Positions 7,855 through 17,025 of a DNA stretch of 64,000 bases are shown here, in pieces; position 1 is the stretch's first letter; each line of letters begins with the position of its first letter. The notes beneath the pieces were generated by a model. That model was not told where the DNA came from. It searched no databases and saw only the letters and a program-made list of their open reading frames with translations. The position numbers were made by a program, and so were the translations under genes. This DNA comes from Pseudomonas pseudonitroreducens (GTDB lineage Bacteria > Pseudomonadota > Gammaproteobacteria > Pseudomonadales > Pseudomonadaceae): assembly GCF_021603645.1 (NCBI RefSeq), contig NZ_BQHJ01000006.1, positions 62,001-126,000 on the forward strand, given 5' to 3'.

Positions 7855-9153
7855 ATGTCCCATCGTATCGTGATCGTCGGCGGCGGCGCCGGCGGGCTGG
7901 AGCTCGCGACCCGTCTCGGCCGCACCCTGGGTAAAAAGGACAAGGCGCGCATTACGCTCGTCGACGCCAACCTCACCCACATCTGGAAACCCCTGCTGCA
8001 CGAAGTCGCCGCTGGCTCGCTCAACTCTTCCGAGGATGAGCTGAACTACGTCGCCCAGGCGAAATGGAACCACTTCGAATTCCAACTCGGCCGCCTCGAT
8101 GGCCTGGATCGCGCGAGCAAGCGCATTCAGCTCGCCGCCACGCTCGATGAGCAGGGCGAGGAACTGGTGCCGGCGCGCAGCCTGGAATACGACACACTGG
8201 TCGTGTCCATCGGCAGCACCACCAACGACTTCGGCACCACAGGCGCCGCGGATCACTGCATCTTCCTCGACACGCGCGAGCAGGCCGAACGCTTCCACAA
8301 GCAGTTGCTCACTCATTACCTGCGCGCCCACGCCGGGCAGGACAAGGACGACCAGATCAGCGTTGCCATCGTCGGTGCCGGCGCCACCGGTGTCGAGCTG
8401 TCCGCCGAACTGCACCACGCGGCGCAGGAACTGGCGGCCTACGGGCTGACCGGCATCCAGCCGCAGAACATGCGCATTACCCTGATCGAGGCCGGCCCGC
8501 GTGTGCTGCCGGCGCTGCCCGAACGCATCAGCCAGCCGGTGCACCAGACGCTGGAGAAGCTCGGCGTACGCGTAGCCACTGGTTCGGCGGTACAGGAAGT
8601 GACGGCCGACGGCTTGCGCACGGCAGCAGGCGAGTTCATTCCGGCGAGCCTGAAGGTCTGGGCAGCAGGCATCCGCGCACCAAGCCTGCTCAAGGACATC
8701 GACGGCCTGGAGACCAATCGCATCAACCAGTTGGTGGTGCGCCCTACCCTGCAAACCACCCGCGACGACAACATCTTCGCCTTCGGTGACTGCGCCGCCT
8801 GCCCGCTGGGCGATGGCAGCGAGCGCACCGTGCCGCCGCGCGCCCAGGCCGCTCACCAGCAAGCTTCGTTGTTGGCCAAGGCACTGGTCGCGAAGCTCGA
8901 TGGCAAGCCGCTGCCGGAGTACCGCTATACCGACTACGGCTCGCTGATCTCGCTGTCGCGCTTCAGCGCGGTGGGCAACCTGATGGGTAACCTGATGGGC
9001 AGCGTGAAGCTGGAAGGCTGGCTGGCGCGGATGTTCTATGTATCGCTCTACCGCATGCACCAGATGGCGCTGTACGGGCCGTTTCGCACGGCGTTGCTGA
9101 TGATTGCCGATCGGATCGGGCGCAGTACGGAGCCGCGCTTGAAGCTGCATTGA
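7855..9153 (+). CDS. ndh: Type II NADH dehydrogenase Ndh
   Basis: Single-subunit, FAD-containing NADH:quinone oxidoreductase on the inner face of the cytoplasmic membrane; it feeds electrons to ubiquinone without pumping protons. The 432 residues contain the N-terminal FAD motif GGGAGGLE (residues 7-14), the NADH motif GAGATGVE near 172-179, and the second FAD motif FGDCAA near 310. The C-terminal stretch with alternating hydrophobic and basic residues probably anchors it to the membrane. It faces the convergent cyo quinol oxidase operon, so a quinone reductase and a quinol oxidase are neighbours here. Confidence 0.95.
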   Translation: MSHRIVIVGGGAGGLELATRLGRTLGKKDKARITLVDANLTHIWKPLLHEVAAGSLNSSEDELNYVAQAKWNHFEFQLGRLDGLDRASKRIQLAATLDEQGEELVPARSLEYDTLVVSIGSTTNDFGTTGAADHCIFLDTREQAERFHKQLLTHYLRAHAGQDKDDQISVAIVGAGATGVELSAELHHAAQELAAYGLTGIQPQNMRITLIEAGPRVLPALPERISQPVHQTLEKLGVRVATGSAVQEVTADGLRTAAGEFIPASLKVWAAGIRAPSLLKDIDGLETNRINQLVVRPTLQTTRDDNIFAFGDCAACPLGDGSERTVPPRAQAAHQQASLLAKALVAKLDGKPLPEYRYTDYGSLISLSRFSAVGNLMGNLMGSVKLEGWLARMFYVSLYRMHQMALYGPFRTALLMIADRIGRSTEPRLKLH

Positions 9154-9169
9154 TCCAGCGGGATAGAGA

Positions 9170-9201
9170 AAGGCGGCCACCGAAAGGTGGCCGCCTTTTT
9201 T
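9170..9201 (+). terminator. Rho-independent terminator after ndh
   Basis: Stem AAGGCGGCCACC / GGTGGCCGCCTT with a GAAA tetraloop followed by a T run. Located 16 bases after the ndh stop. Confidence 0.92.
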
Positions 9202-9270
9202 CATTGGGTCGTTTACACCAGCATCGCGGACGGGGCCCGCTCCAGCGAGATGCCTCTGCGCTTGGGCCGT

Positions 9271-9385
9271 CCCTCACCCTAGCCCTCTCCCAAGGGGAGA
9301 GGGGAACGTTCGGTGCAGGATGAATCCCGGGTGTCAGCCCGTACGGACTGCTCCCTCTCCCCCGGGAGAGGGCTGGGGTGAGGGG
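9271..9385. repeat. Large imperfect palindrome with CCCTCACCC-type arms
   Basis: CCCTCACCCTAGCCCTCTCC on the left pairs with GGAGAGGGCTGGGGTGAGGG on the right with one or two mismatches. Each arm also carries its own small hairpin (CCCTCTCCC next to GGGAGAGGG), so the element can fold as a long cruciform or two short hairpins. This is a known type of intergenic repeat in Pseudomonas and Xanthomonas. Together with the REP at 9445 it fills the 450-base gap between ndh and cyoE, which shows no gene. Confidence 0.8.
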
Positions 9386-9444
9386 AAAGCATCGGCACGG
9401 GCTTCCCGGGAAAGACAGTTGCTTCTGCGAGGGAGCCACCCCAT

Positions 9445-9524
9445 TGTAGGAGCGAGCTTGCTCGCGAACGCTCTTCCGGTCAGATCCAACGCTGGGGCGG
9501 TTCGCGAGCAAGCTCGCTCCTACA
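9445..9524. repeat. Paired inverted REP element (GTAGGAGCGAGC type)
   Basis: TGTAGGAGCGAGCTTGCTCG and its reverse complement flank about 35 bases of unique sequence, same family as 5229-5330 and 23342-23412. It stands directly before the cyo operon terminator. Confidence 0.9.
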
Positions 9525-9552
9525 AAAACCGTCGCTGAGAAATCCCAGGCAC

Positions 9553-9582
9553 AAAAAAGCCGCCCCGAGGGGCGGCTTTTTC
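9553..9582 (-). terminator. Rho-independent terminator of the cyo operon
   Basis: GCCGCCCC/GGGGCGGC stem with A run on one side and T run on the other, 17 bases beyond the cyoE stop. The hairpin is symmetric and could stop transcription from both sides. The core is the same as the yacG terminator. Confidence 0.88.
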
Positions 9583-9599
9583 GTTGCAGCAGAGCAGCC

Positions 9600-10487
9600 T
9601 TACAGCGCCGCCAGCATCGACTGGGCCGGGATGGCCTGGAAGTCGATGGACATCATCAGGCTCAGCACGCTGATCGCGATGATGGAGAAGGCAAACAACT
9701 GGCGGGCCCAGCGGCGATCGTCTTCGGCACTGAAGCCTTTCACCGCGATGAACAGCCACCAGGCGCTGACGGCCAGCGCCACCACCAGGTAACCGTAGCC
9801 GGCGAAGCCGGTCACGGTCAGCAGCAGGGTCGCCAGGCCGAAGGCCACGACGTAGTAGAGGATCTGCTTCTTGGTCGCTTCGATGCCCCGCTCCACCGGC
9901 AGCACGGGAATCCCGGCGGCGCGGTAGTCGTTGAGGCGGAAGATCGCGATGGCGTAGCTGTGCGGCATCTGCCAGAGGCAGAAGATCAGCAGCAGCACCG
10001 CCGCGCCCATGTCGAAGTGACCGCTGGCAGCGCAGTAGCCCACCACCGGCGGCATGGCTCCGGAGAGACTGCCAACCAGCGTGCCGTAGACCGAACTGCG
10101 CTTGAGCCAGAGGCTGTAGAGCACGACGTAGACGAAGAAGCCGAACGCAGCGAGCAGGGTCGCCTGCACGTTGGTCTTCCACGCCAGCAGGCCGAAGCCC
10201 GCCGCGCCGAGGACCACACCGTGGGCCAGGGCGGCCTTCAGCGAGATCTGCCCGGTCACGGTGACGCGGCTGCGGGTACGCTCCATGAAGCGATCGATGT
10301 CGCGGTCGATGCAGTTGTTGAACACACAACCGCTGGCAACGACCAGGGACAGGCCGATCACGGTGGCCAGCAGCAGCATCGGGTCAACGCTGCCGCGAGC
10401 GGCGAGGAAGTATCCCCCCGCCACCGCGATCAGGTTTCCGAAGATGATGCCCGGCTTGGCGACCAGGAGATAACGCTTGAGTTTCAC
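9600..10487 (-). CDS. cyoE: Protoheme IX farnesyltransferase (heme O synthase) CyoE
   Basis: Membrane prenyltransferase that converts heme B to heme O for the high-spin site of the bo3 oxidase. The 295-residue protein (from the GTG at 10487, [13 protein letters not shown]) has the UbiA-family motif [18 protein letters not shown] near residues 57-74, where the first aspartates bind magnesium-farnesyl diphosphate, and a second site near [11 protein letters not shown]. About eight or nine transmembrane helices. The GTG was chosen because the longer upstream reading overlaps cyoD and is out of keeping with the family. Last gene of cyoABCDE. Confidence 0.95.
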   Translation of the reverse strand: MKLKRYLLVAKPGIIFGNLIAVAGGYFLAARGSVDPMLLLATVIGLSLVVASGCVFNNCIDRDIDRFMERTRSRVTVTGQISLKAALAHGVVLGAAGFGLLAWKTNVQATLLAAFGFFVYVVLYSLWLKRSSVYGTLVGSLSGAMPPVVGYCAASGHFDMGAAVLLLIFCLWQMPHSYAIAIFRLNDYRAAGIPVLPVERGIEATKKQILYYVVAFGLATLLLTVTGFAGYGYLVVALAVSAWWLFIAVKGFSAEDDRRWARQLFAFSIIAISVLSLMMSIDFQAIPAQSMLAAL

Positions 10488-10498
10488 GGCATCGGCCC

Positions 10499-10864
10499 TC
10501 AGGGCATCGGCATCATCAGGGTGTCTGCGGTGTAGATGATCCACAGCGACAGACCGACCACCAGCAGGATGATGATGGCGGTGAAGATGAATGCCATGAC
10601 GTTCCAGCGGCCTTCGGAACTGAAGTTCATGTGCAGGAAGCAGATCAGGTGCACGACGACCTGAACCAGGCCCAGGATCACCATGGTCAGCAGGGTGGCG
10701 TGACGCGAGAAGCCGCCGTCGATGACCATGTAGAACGGGATCGCGGTGAGGATCACCGAGAGCACGAAGCCGATGGCGTACGAACCCAGGCTGCCGTGGC
10801 CGGCACCGTGGGAATCGTGGCCGTGGGCGCCGTGGGAGTCGTGATGATGTGCAGCAGCGGACAT
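10499..10864 (-). CDS. cyoD: Cytochrome bo3 quinol oxidase subunit IV CyoD
   Basis: A 121-residue protein with three transmembrane helices (about residues 28-48, 57-77 and 89-109), belonging to the COX4 pro family, which assists assembly of the CuB site in CyoB. The N-terminal 24 residues are very rich in histidine (seven or more His in [19 protein letters not shown]), longer than the short tail I expect in E. coli CyoD. Its ATG overlaps the cyoC stop by one base (TAATG). Confidence 0.93.
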   Translation of the reverse strand: MSAAAHHHDSHGAHGHDSHGAGHGSLGSYAIGFVLSVILTAIPFYMVIDGGFSRHATLLTMVILGLVQVVVHLICFLHMNFSSEGRWNVMAFIFTAIIILLVVGLSLWIIYTADTLMMPMP

Positions 10865-11493
10865 TACAGAGCCCCCATCAGGTAGACGACGGTGAAGACG
10901 CAGATCCAGACGATGTCCAGGAAGTGCCAGAACAGGCTCAGGCACATCATGCGGGTGTTGTTCTGCGCGGTCAGGCCACGGGTGCCGATCTGCGCCATCA
11001 GCACCAGCATCCACAGCAGGCCAGCCGATACGTGCAGGCCGTGCATGCCGACCAGGGTGAAGAAGGACGACAGGAAGGCGCTGCGGCTCGGGCCGAAGCC
11101 TTCGACGATCAGGTGATGGAACTCGTTGAGCTCCATGCCGATGAACGCGGCGCCACACAGGAAGGTCACGCCCAGCCAGGCGATGGCCTTGCCCTTGGCA
11201 CCCTTGTGCGCGGCCAGCATGGCCAGGCCGTAGGTGCAGGAGGAGATCAGCAGGATCGCGGTTTCGACGGCCACGTAGGGCAGCTCGAAGATGTCCTTGC
11301 CGCTCGGGCCGCCGGCCGTGTGGTTGACCAGCACGGCGTAGGTGGCGAAGACGCTCGCGAACAGGATGCAGTCGGTCATCAGGTACAGCCAGAAGCCGAA
11401 GACCGTCATGCCGCCGCTGTCGTGGGCGTGGTCGTGGTCGTGCGCCGCTTCGTGCGTATCGACCAGGTGTTGATTCAGTACTGCCGTCGACAT
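10864..11493 (-). CDS. cyoC: Cytochrome bo3 quinol oxidase subunit III CyoC
   Basis: A 209-residue COX3-family protein with five transmembrane helices, part of the bo3 core complex. The start [15 protein letters not shown] at 11493 follows the cyoB stop by four bases. The N-terminal cytoplasmic tail holds the histidine-rich run [12 protein letters not shown] near residues 15-27. The loop after the third helix carries the conserved [11 protein letters not shown] segment. Fourth-subunit gene cyoD follows with a one-base overlap. Confidence 0.95.
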   Translation of the reverse strand: MSTAVLNQHLVDTHEAAHDHDHAHDSGGMTVFGFWLYLMTDCILFASVFATYAVLVNHTAGGPSGKDIFELPYVAVETAILLISSCTYGLAMLAAHKGAKGKAIAWLGVTFLCGAAFIGMELNEFHHLIVEGFGPSRSAFLSSFFTLVGMHGLHVSAGLLWMLVLMAQIGTRGLTAQNNTRMMCLSLFWHFLDIVWICVFTVVYLMGAL

Positions 11494-11497
11494 GGTT

Positions 11498-13480
11498 TTA
11501 TACCTGCTGCGCGGAGGCGAGTTTCTGGAAGTTGGCGTTCTCGATGCGCTCGATCTCATCCGGCTGGACGTAGTAGTCCACGTCAGTGATGTAGCTGCGC
11601 ACGATGACCGAAGCGATCATGCCGACGAAGCCAACACCCACCAGCCACCAGATGTGCCAGATGGCGGCGAAGCCGAAGAGGAAGGCGAACACGGCGATGG
11701 AGAAGCCAGCGGCAGTGTTCTTCGGCATGTGGATCGGTGCATAGGCCGGCAGCTTGCGGTACGCGGTACCGGTCTGCTTCATCTCGTGGAACGCGTCGAT
11801 GTCGTTGACCTTCGGCAGTTCGGCGAAGTTGTAGTACGGCGGCGGCGAGGAAGTGGACCACTCCAGGGTACGGCCACCCCACGGGTCGCCAGTCTCGTCT
11901 GCCAGGGCCTTGCGGTTCTTGATCGACACCAGCAGCTGGATCAGCTGGCAGGCGATGCCGAAGAAGATCAGCACGGCGCCGCAGAAAGCCACCACCATGT
12001 ACGGCTGCCACATCGGGTTTTCATAGTGGTTCAGGCGACGGGTCATGCCCATGAAGCCGAGGACGTACAGCGGCATGAAGGCCATGTAGAAGCCGACCAG
12101 CCAGCACCAGAAGGAACGCTTGCCCCACTTCTCGTCCAGCTTGAAGCCGAAGGCTTTCGGGAACCAGAAGACGAAGCCGGCCAGGTAGCCGAACACCGCA
12201 CCACCGATGATGGTGTTATGGAAGTGGGCGATCAGGAACAGGCTGTTGTGCAGCAGGTAGTCAGCACCCGGAATGGCCAGCAGAACGCCGGTCATGCCAC
12301 CGATGGTGAAGGTGATGATGAAGCCCAGGGTCCACAGGATCGGGGTATCGAAGCGCAGGCGGCCACGGTAGATGGTGAACAGCCAGTTGAACAGCTTCAC
12401 CCCGGTCGGAATGGAGATCAGCATGGTCGCAACGCCGAAGAAGCCGTTGACGTCGCCGCCCGAACCCATGGTGAAGAAGTGGTGCAGCCACACGGTGAAG
12501 CCGAGGAAGGTGATCGCGGCGCTCGCCCACACCATCGAGGTGTAGCCGAACATGCGCTTGCCGGCGAAGGTCGCGGTGACTTCGGAGAAGATACCGAAAG
12601 CCGGCAGGATCAGGATGTACACCTCAGGATGGCCCCAGGCCCAGAAGAGGTTGATGTACATCATGGCGTTGCCGCCCAGCTCGTTGGTGAAGAAGTGCAT
12701 GTCGAAGTAGCGGTCCAGCGACAGCAGGCCCAGGGCCGCGGTCAGGATCGGGAACGACGCAACGATCAGGATGTTGGCGAAGGTGCAGGTCCAGGTGAAG
12801 ATCGGCATCTGCATCAGCTTCATGCCGGGGGTGCGCATCTTGAACACGGTCACCAGGAAGTTGATACCCGTGAGCAAGGTACCCATACCCGATATCTGTA
12901 GAGCCCAGATGTAGTAGTCCACACCCACGCCCGGGCTGTAGGCCAGCTCGGACAGCGGCGGGTAGGCGACCCAGCCGGTACGGGCGAATTCGCCCAGGCC
13001 CAGGGATACGTTCACCAGCATGGCGCTGACGACCAGCAGCCAGAAGCTCAGCGAGTTCAGGAACGGGAACGCCACGTCGCGTGCGCCGATCTGCAGCGGC
13101 ACGGCCAGGTTCATCAGACCGGTCATGAAGGGCATGGCCATGAAGATGATCATGATCACGCCGTGAGCGGTGAAGATCTGGTCGTAGTGTTCCGGCGGCA
13201 GGTAGCCGTGGTTGGCGCCTTCAGCCAGCGCGAGCTGGCCGCGCATCATGATGGCGTCGGCGAAGCCGCGCAGCAGCATGACCAGGGCGACGATGATGTA
13301 CATCACGCCGATTTTCTTGTGGTCGATGGACGTCAGCCACTCGGTCCACAGGTAGGTCCACTTGCGGTAGTAGGTGATCGCGCCGAACACACCGAGGCCC
13401 AACAGGGCGACGACGGCCAGCGTGATGACGATGATCGGCTCGTGATACGGCACGGCCGACAGTGTCAGTTTCCCGAACAT
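11498..13480 (-). CDS. cyoB: Cytochrome bo3 quinol oxidase subunit I CyoB
   Basis: Catalytic subunit that reduces oxygen to water and pumps protons. The 660 residues keep all metal ligands at the positions known from E. coli: H106 and H421 for low-spin heme b, H284, H333 and H334 for CuB, H419 for heme o3, with Y288 cross-linkable to H284 in WGHPEVY. About fifteen transmembrane helices. It lies six bases after cyoA and four before cyoC, inside one operon. No residue change that would disable catalysis was seen. Confidence 0.97.
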   Translation of the reverse strand: MFGKLTLSAVPYHEPIIVITLAVVALLGLGVFGAITYYRKWTYLWTEWLTSIDHKKIGVMYIIVALVMLLRGFADAIMMRGQLALAEGANHGYLPPEHYDQIFTAHGVIMIIFMAMPFMTGLMNLAVPLQIGARDVAFPFLNSLSFWLLVVSAMLVNVSLGLGEFARTGWVAYPPLSELAYSPGVGVDYYIWALQISGMGTLLTGINFLVTVFKMRTPGMKLMQMPIFTWTCTFANILIVASFPILTAALGLLSLDRYFDMHFFTNELGGNAMMYINLFWAWGHPEVYILILPAFGIFSEVTATFAGKRMFGYTSMVWASAAITFLGFTVWLHHFFTMGSGGDVNGFFGVATMLISIPTGVKLFNWLFTIYRGRLRFDTPILWTLGFIITFTIGGMTGVLLAIPGADYLLHNSLFLIAHFHNTIIGGAVFGYLAGFVFWFPKAFGFKLDEKWGKRSFWCWLVGFYMAFMPLYVLGFMGMTRRLNHYENPMWQPYMVVAFCGAVLIFFGIACQLIQLLVSIKNRKALADETGDPWGGRTLEWSTSSPPPYYNFAELPKVNDIDAFHEMKQTGTAYRKLPAYAPIHMPKNTAAGFSIAVFAFLFGFAAIWHIWWLVGVGFVGMIASVIVRSYITDVDYYVQPDEIERIENANFQKLASAQQV

Positions 13481-13486
13481 CTGCGG

Positions 13487-14479
13487 TTACTCCTGGCTCG
13501 GATTCATTTGCATGCCCTGCATGCCTTGCATGTTGCTCATGTCGTGGCCCGCCATGGCGGCCTCTTCATGCGCTTCGCCGTGCTCGCCCTTCTCGGCCTG
13601 TTCTTTGGCTTCGTGGGCCTTGGCCATCGCGTGGCCAGCGTGTTCCCACTTGTTCAGCACATGGGAGAACAGCTCGGGGCTGACGGTTGCGAAGTAGGTC
13701 GCCGGGACGTTCTCGGTCGGCTTCACCAGCTCCGGGTACTGGTCCAGGTTCAGGGTCTGCTGCGAGGCCTTGACCTTCGCGACCCAATCCTGGAAGCCCT
13801 GCTCGGAGGTGGAGATGGCCTTGAACTTCATGCCCGAGAAGCCGCCGCCGCTGTAGTTCGCGGAGATACCGTCGAACACGCCTTCTTCGTTGGCGATCAG
13901 GTGCAGCTTGGTCATCATTCCGGCCATGGAGTAGATCTGGCTACCCAGTTGCGGGATGAAGAACGAGTTCATCACCGAATCCGAGGTGATCTGGAAGTTC
14001 ACCGGAGTGTCTTTCGGGAAGGCGATTTCGTTGACGGTGGCGATACCCTGTTCCGGGTAGATGAACAGCCACTTCCAGTCCAGCGAGATGGCCTGGATGG
14101 TCACCGGCTTGACCTCGGAGTCCAGCGGACGGTAAGGGTCCAGCTTGTGGGTGCTCTCCCAGGTGATCCAGCCGAGCACGGCGATGATCAGGCAGGGAAC
14201 CAGCCATACCACCAGCTCGATCTTGGTCGAGTGAGACCAGTCCGGCATGTAGGTGGCCTTGGTGTTCGAAGCCCGGTATTTCCAGGCGAACCCGAGGGTC
14301 ATCAGGATGACCGGCACCACCACGATCAGCATCAGCAGGGTTGCCGTGATGATCAGGGACTTCTCGTCAGCGCCGACCTGCCCTTTCGGGTCGAACAGCG
14401 CCATGTTGCAACCACCGAGCATCAGCATCGGCAGCCACGCAAGTCTCTTCAAAATTCCTGTGTACTGCTCTTTTTTCAT
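13487..14479 (-). CDS. cyoA: Cytochrome bo3 quinol oxidase subunit II CyoA (lipoprotein)
   Basis: A 330-residue lipoprotein: the signal ends in the lipobox LGGC with Cys at about residue 24. Two transmembrane helices follow (about 42-65 and 87-107), then a periplasmic cupredoxin domain that lacks the CuA cysteine pair, as expected for quinol rather than cytochrome c oxidases. The C-terminal tail from about residue 275 is unusual in being rich in His, Glu and Met ([18 protein letters not shown], then MQGMQGMQM). First gene of the cyo operon; the ATG has a weak AAGG site. Confidence 0.95.
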   Translation of the reverse strand: MKKEQYTGILKRLAWLPMLMLGGCNMALFDPKGQVGADEKSLIITATLLMLIVVVPVILMTLGFAWKYRASNTKATYMPDWSHSTKIELVVWLVPCLIIAVLGWITWESTHKLDPYRPLDSEVKPVTIQAISLDWKWLFIYPEQGIATVNEIAFPKDTPVNFQITSDSVMNSFFIPQLGSQIYSMAGMMTKLHLIANEEGVFDGISANYSGGGFSGMKFKAISTSEQGFQDWVAKVKASQQTLNLDQYPELVKPTENVPATYFATVSPELFSHVLNKWEHAGHAMAKAHEAKEQAEKGEHGEAHEEAAMAGHDMSNMQGMQGMQMNPSQE

Positions 14480-15404
14480 CTTGCGGCCTTAGTGGATGAA
14501 AATCGCTTCACCGCCCATGAGCCTTCGCCACGCATGCTCGACGACTCGTTACCCGCGACTTTTCCAAGCCGCCTGCCAGGGCTGTCATGGATTCACGAAC
14601 GCGGCCGCAAGGATTCCAGGCAAAGGGAGGTCGCCCGGTCTTCGCGATGCGAAACCGATTTCGTCAGCTGATTCGTTCCGTGTTATTCAGCGTGTGGTGT
14701 CTGGACTGGCGGCCCGTTAGAGCGCGCACGTCGCACACCGGATGCACGAGCGGATTGCCCGACTCGTCTTATGACAGGAGCCCACCGATGGCAGCCCCCT
14801 GTTGTTATGCCGCTGCACCGAAGGGTGAACACTGGCAATGATCTGCGTCAGTGCGACTCAGCGATTTGGGGGTAGGAAATGGACGGCGGGTATTACAAAG
14901 CATTTCAGAAACGCCTTTCAAGGCCCATTCCACTCATTTTTAACAAGATATTTTCTCAGGCAGAGAAACAGTCCCGGGCAGAATCGCTCAGAAAACAACC
15001 AATTCACAGGACTTGTGCAGGGTTATTCCCTCCCTGCCAGGGGCTTGCGCGGGCATGCCATGGAAGTGTGTCAAATCCATGAAGAACGGGGCTTGCAGCA
15101 GACTTTCAACGGCTGCGCATGAGGGCCAGGAACCGTCGGCAAAGACCTTGCCATGATGACGATCAAGAACCTTTGCGAAAGTCGAGAAATCCCCCTGCGC
15201 ACCCTGCGACACATCGACGCACAGCGACTTTAGCAAGGGGCAAAGTCATTCAAATTGTGACGATCGTACTTGCAACGATCAGGGGAAATGCCCCGGCATG
15301 AGCACCTCGAGGAAGGACGAGGCAGGCCTCCATGACCACCGAAGCGGACATGCCGGGAGAGCAGAGATATCTCAGGGGGGAACGATCGTCGGCCGACCGT
15401 GAAA
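14480..15404. other. 925-base intergenic stretch without a recognised gene
   Basis: This gap lies upstream of cyoA and downstream of the TolC-like gene. It is less GC-rich than its surroundings in 14880-15010. Short open frames exist on both strands (the longest about 94 codons at 14838-15122) but none has a convincing ribosome site, codon pattern or family resemblance. It must hold the cyo promoter and the end of the secretion operon; I saw no convincing sigma-70, ANR (TTGAT-N4-ATCAA) or terminator match. A small palindrome CGAAA-CCGA-TTTCG lies near 14650. Confidence 0.6.
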
Positions 15405-17021
15405 TCAGTGGCTGGCCGGAGCCAGCCAGGCCATCAGGCCGCTGGTCGCCGCACGGATACGCAGGTCGGAAGCCTTGGCGCTGTAGTAGGTGTCGGACGC
15501 CGCGATCTGGTGCGTGTAGTACTCGTTCTCGGCAATCAGCACGTCGAGGAGCGTACGCTTGCCCAGGTGGTACCACTGGTCATAGAACATCTTCCGAACA
15601 CGGTCGGATTCGCCCAGCAACTCCTTGTAGTCGCCTACGCGCTCCATCGACAGGTCCCGCTGCTCGGCCAGGTTGCGGATCAGGTACTCCGACTCGCGAC
15701 GGGTTGCTTCCATCTTCTGCTCGGCCGCACTGGCTCGCGAATAGGCTGCACGCTGTGCCGCCGAAGCCGAACCACCCGAGAAGGCATTCCACTCCACGGC
15801 CAGGCCGGTCGACCAGGGCACGTCGTTGTTCAGCATATTGCCGCCTGCGCTGCGTCCTACCACCCAGTTCAGCTTCGGCATGCGCGAGGACTTCACCGCG
15901 TCGGCATTGGCCAGTGCCGCATCCTTCTCCCAGCGCGCCTGGCGAATGGAAGGCGTATCCGACAATTGTGCCAGCGCCTCTTCCAACGGCATGGGTGCCC
16001 AGTCCCATTTCGCGTTCGCCGGGACCGTTACATCTTCGCCAACCAGTTTGGCCAGGGTCGTTCTCACTTCCTGCAGCTTGGATTGCACGGTGTCGCGTGC
16101 GGTCTCCGCCTGCAGCAGGCGTGAGCGCGCCTGAGTGACCTCGCTTCTGCGCCCCGGGTCAACTTCGGCAATTTGCGAGAGCATGTCTACCAGCTCGCGC
16201 ATGCGTGCTACATAGCGATCGCTGATCTCCAGCGATTGCTGCTGGTGGGCCAGTTCAACCACGGAGGTAGCCGTGTTATAGGCAACCGTTACCTCCGACT
16301 GCGCCATCGCCTCTTCCTGCGCATTCGCCGTCTTCTCACGGCTGTCGATGCTATGGCCGATCGCGCCGAAGTCGTAGATCGGCGTGGTCATCTGCACGGT
16401 AGTGCTACCGCTATTGTCGTAATCGTCGGACTTCTTGCTCTGCCAGGACTTCGACGCGGCACTGACCTGGACCTGCGGCCAACGAGCGCCCTTGGCCTGG
16501 TCCACATCGCCCTTGGCGGCCTGCCAGTTGGCGTCGGCCTGCTTCATTTCCGGGCTGATCTGCAGCGCGGTCCCCACCATCTGGCGGATGTAGGCCAGCG
16601 AGGCTTCTGCGTCACCCAGGCTGGAAGCAGCCACACCGCTACCAGCACCAAACGAAGTACCGGCGCCCATACCGGCCGGCAAACTCAAGTCCAGCCTGGG
16701 TGCCGCAGCCTGTTTCACTGGTGGCGTGGTCACCACTGGAGCAGCCGCCACGGGGGCAAGCTCCACTTTCGGAGCCCTGGCTACCGCTGCGGCGGGAACG
16801 GCCGGGGCAGCGGTCACCGTCACGCCACTGGCATTGGGATCGGTGCCGGCCACCTGATTGGCAGCGCCCTTGGGTTTGGAGTAGAAGCTCAGCGCTCCTT
16901 CCAGGTTGTCTGAAGACGCGGCGCTGGCCAGGCCGGACAGCGAGGTCATCGCGATGACCAGGGCCGAGCGACAGAACCTCCAGGGTTTGCTTTGACGCGT
17001 AGGAAATTTGCGGGTTTTCAT
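15405..17021 (-). CDS. TolC-family outer membrane protein of type I secretion system
   Basis: A 538-residue outer membrane efflux protein. After a long basic signal peptide (cleavage near residue 35, GLASAASS) comes an Ala/Pro/Val-rich low-complexity stretch (about 50-125), then an outer membrane efflux domain with long heptad-rich helices (about 130-530) typical of the TolC trimer. The ATG at 17021 is four bases past the stop of the preceding gene; an in-frame GTG at 17048 would overlap it. In giant-adhesin loci this protein (LapE or BapB type) is the outer pore for the adhesin. It is intact here, but its ABC transporter partner gene is missing. Confidence 0.88.
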   Translation of the reverse strand: MKTRKFPTRQSKPWRFCRSALVIAMTSLSGLASAASSDNLEGALSFYSKPKGAANQVAGTDPNASGVTVTAAPAVPAAAVARAPKVELAPVAAAPVVTTPPVKQAAAPRLDLSLPAGMGAGTSFGAGSGVAASSLGDAEASLAYIRQMVGTALQISPEMKQADANWQAAKGDVDQAKGARWPQVQVSAASKSWQSKKSDDYDNSGSTTVQMTTPIYDFGAIGHSIDSREKTANAQEEAMAQSEVTVAYNTATSVVELAHQQQSLEISDRYVARMRELVDMLSQIAEVDPGRRSEVTQARSRLLQAETARDTVQSKLQEVRTTLAKLVGEDVTVPANAKWDWAPMPLEEALAQLSDTPSIRQARWEKDAALANADAVKSSRMPKLNWVVGRSAGGNMLNNDVPWSTGLAVEWNAFSGGSASAAQRAAYSRASAAEQKMEATRRESEYLIRNLAEQRDLSMERVGDYKELLGESDRVRKMFYDQWYHLGKRTLLDVLIAENEYYTHQIAASDTYYSAKASDLRIRAATSGLMAWLAPASH

Positions 17022-17025
17022 TTCA

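Noticed and set aside
11502-12901. 469-codon plus-strand frame opposite cyoB
   Set aside because: Antisense to cyoB, whose metal ligands at exact positions prove the minus strand is coding.
14838-15122. 94-codon frame upstream of cyoA
   Set aside because: No ribosome site, no family resemblance, atypical codon use; kept only as part of the empty region.
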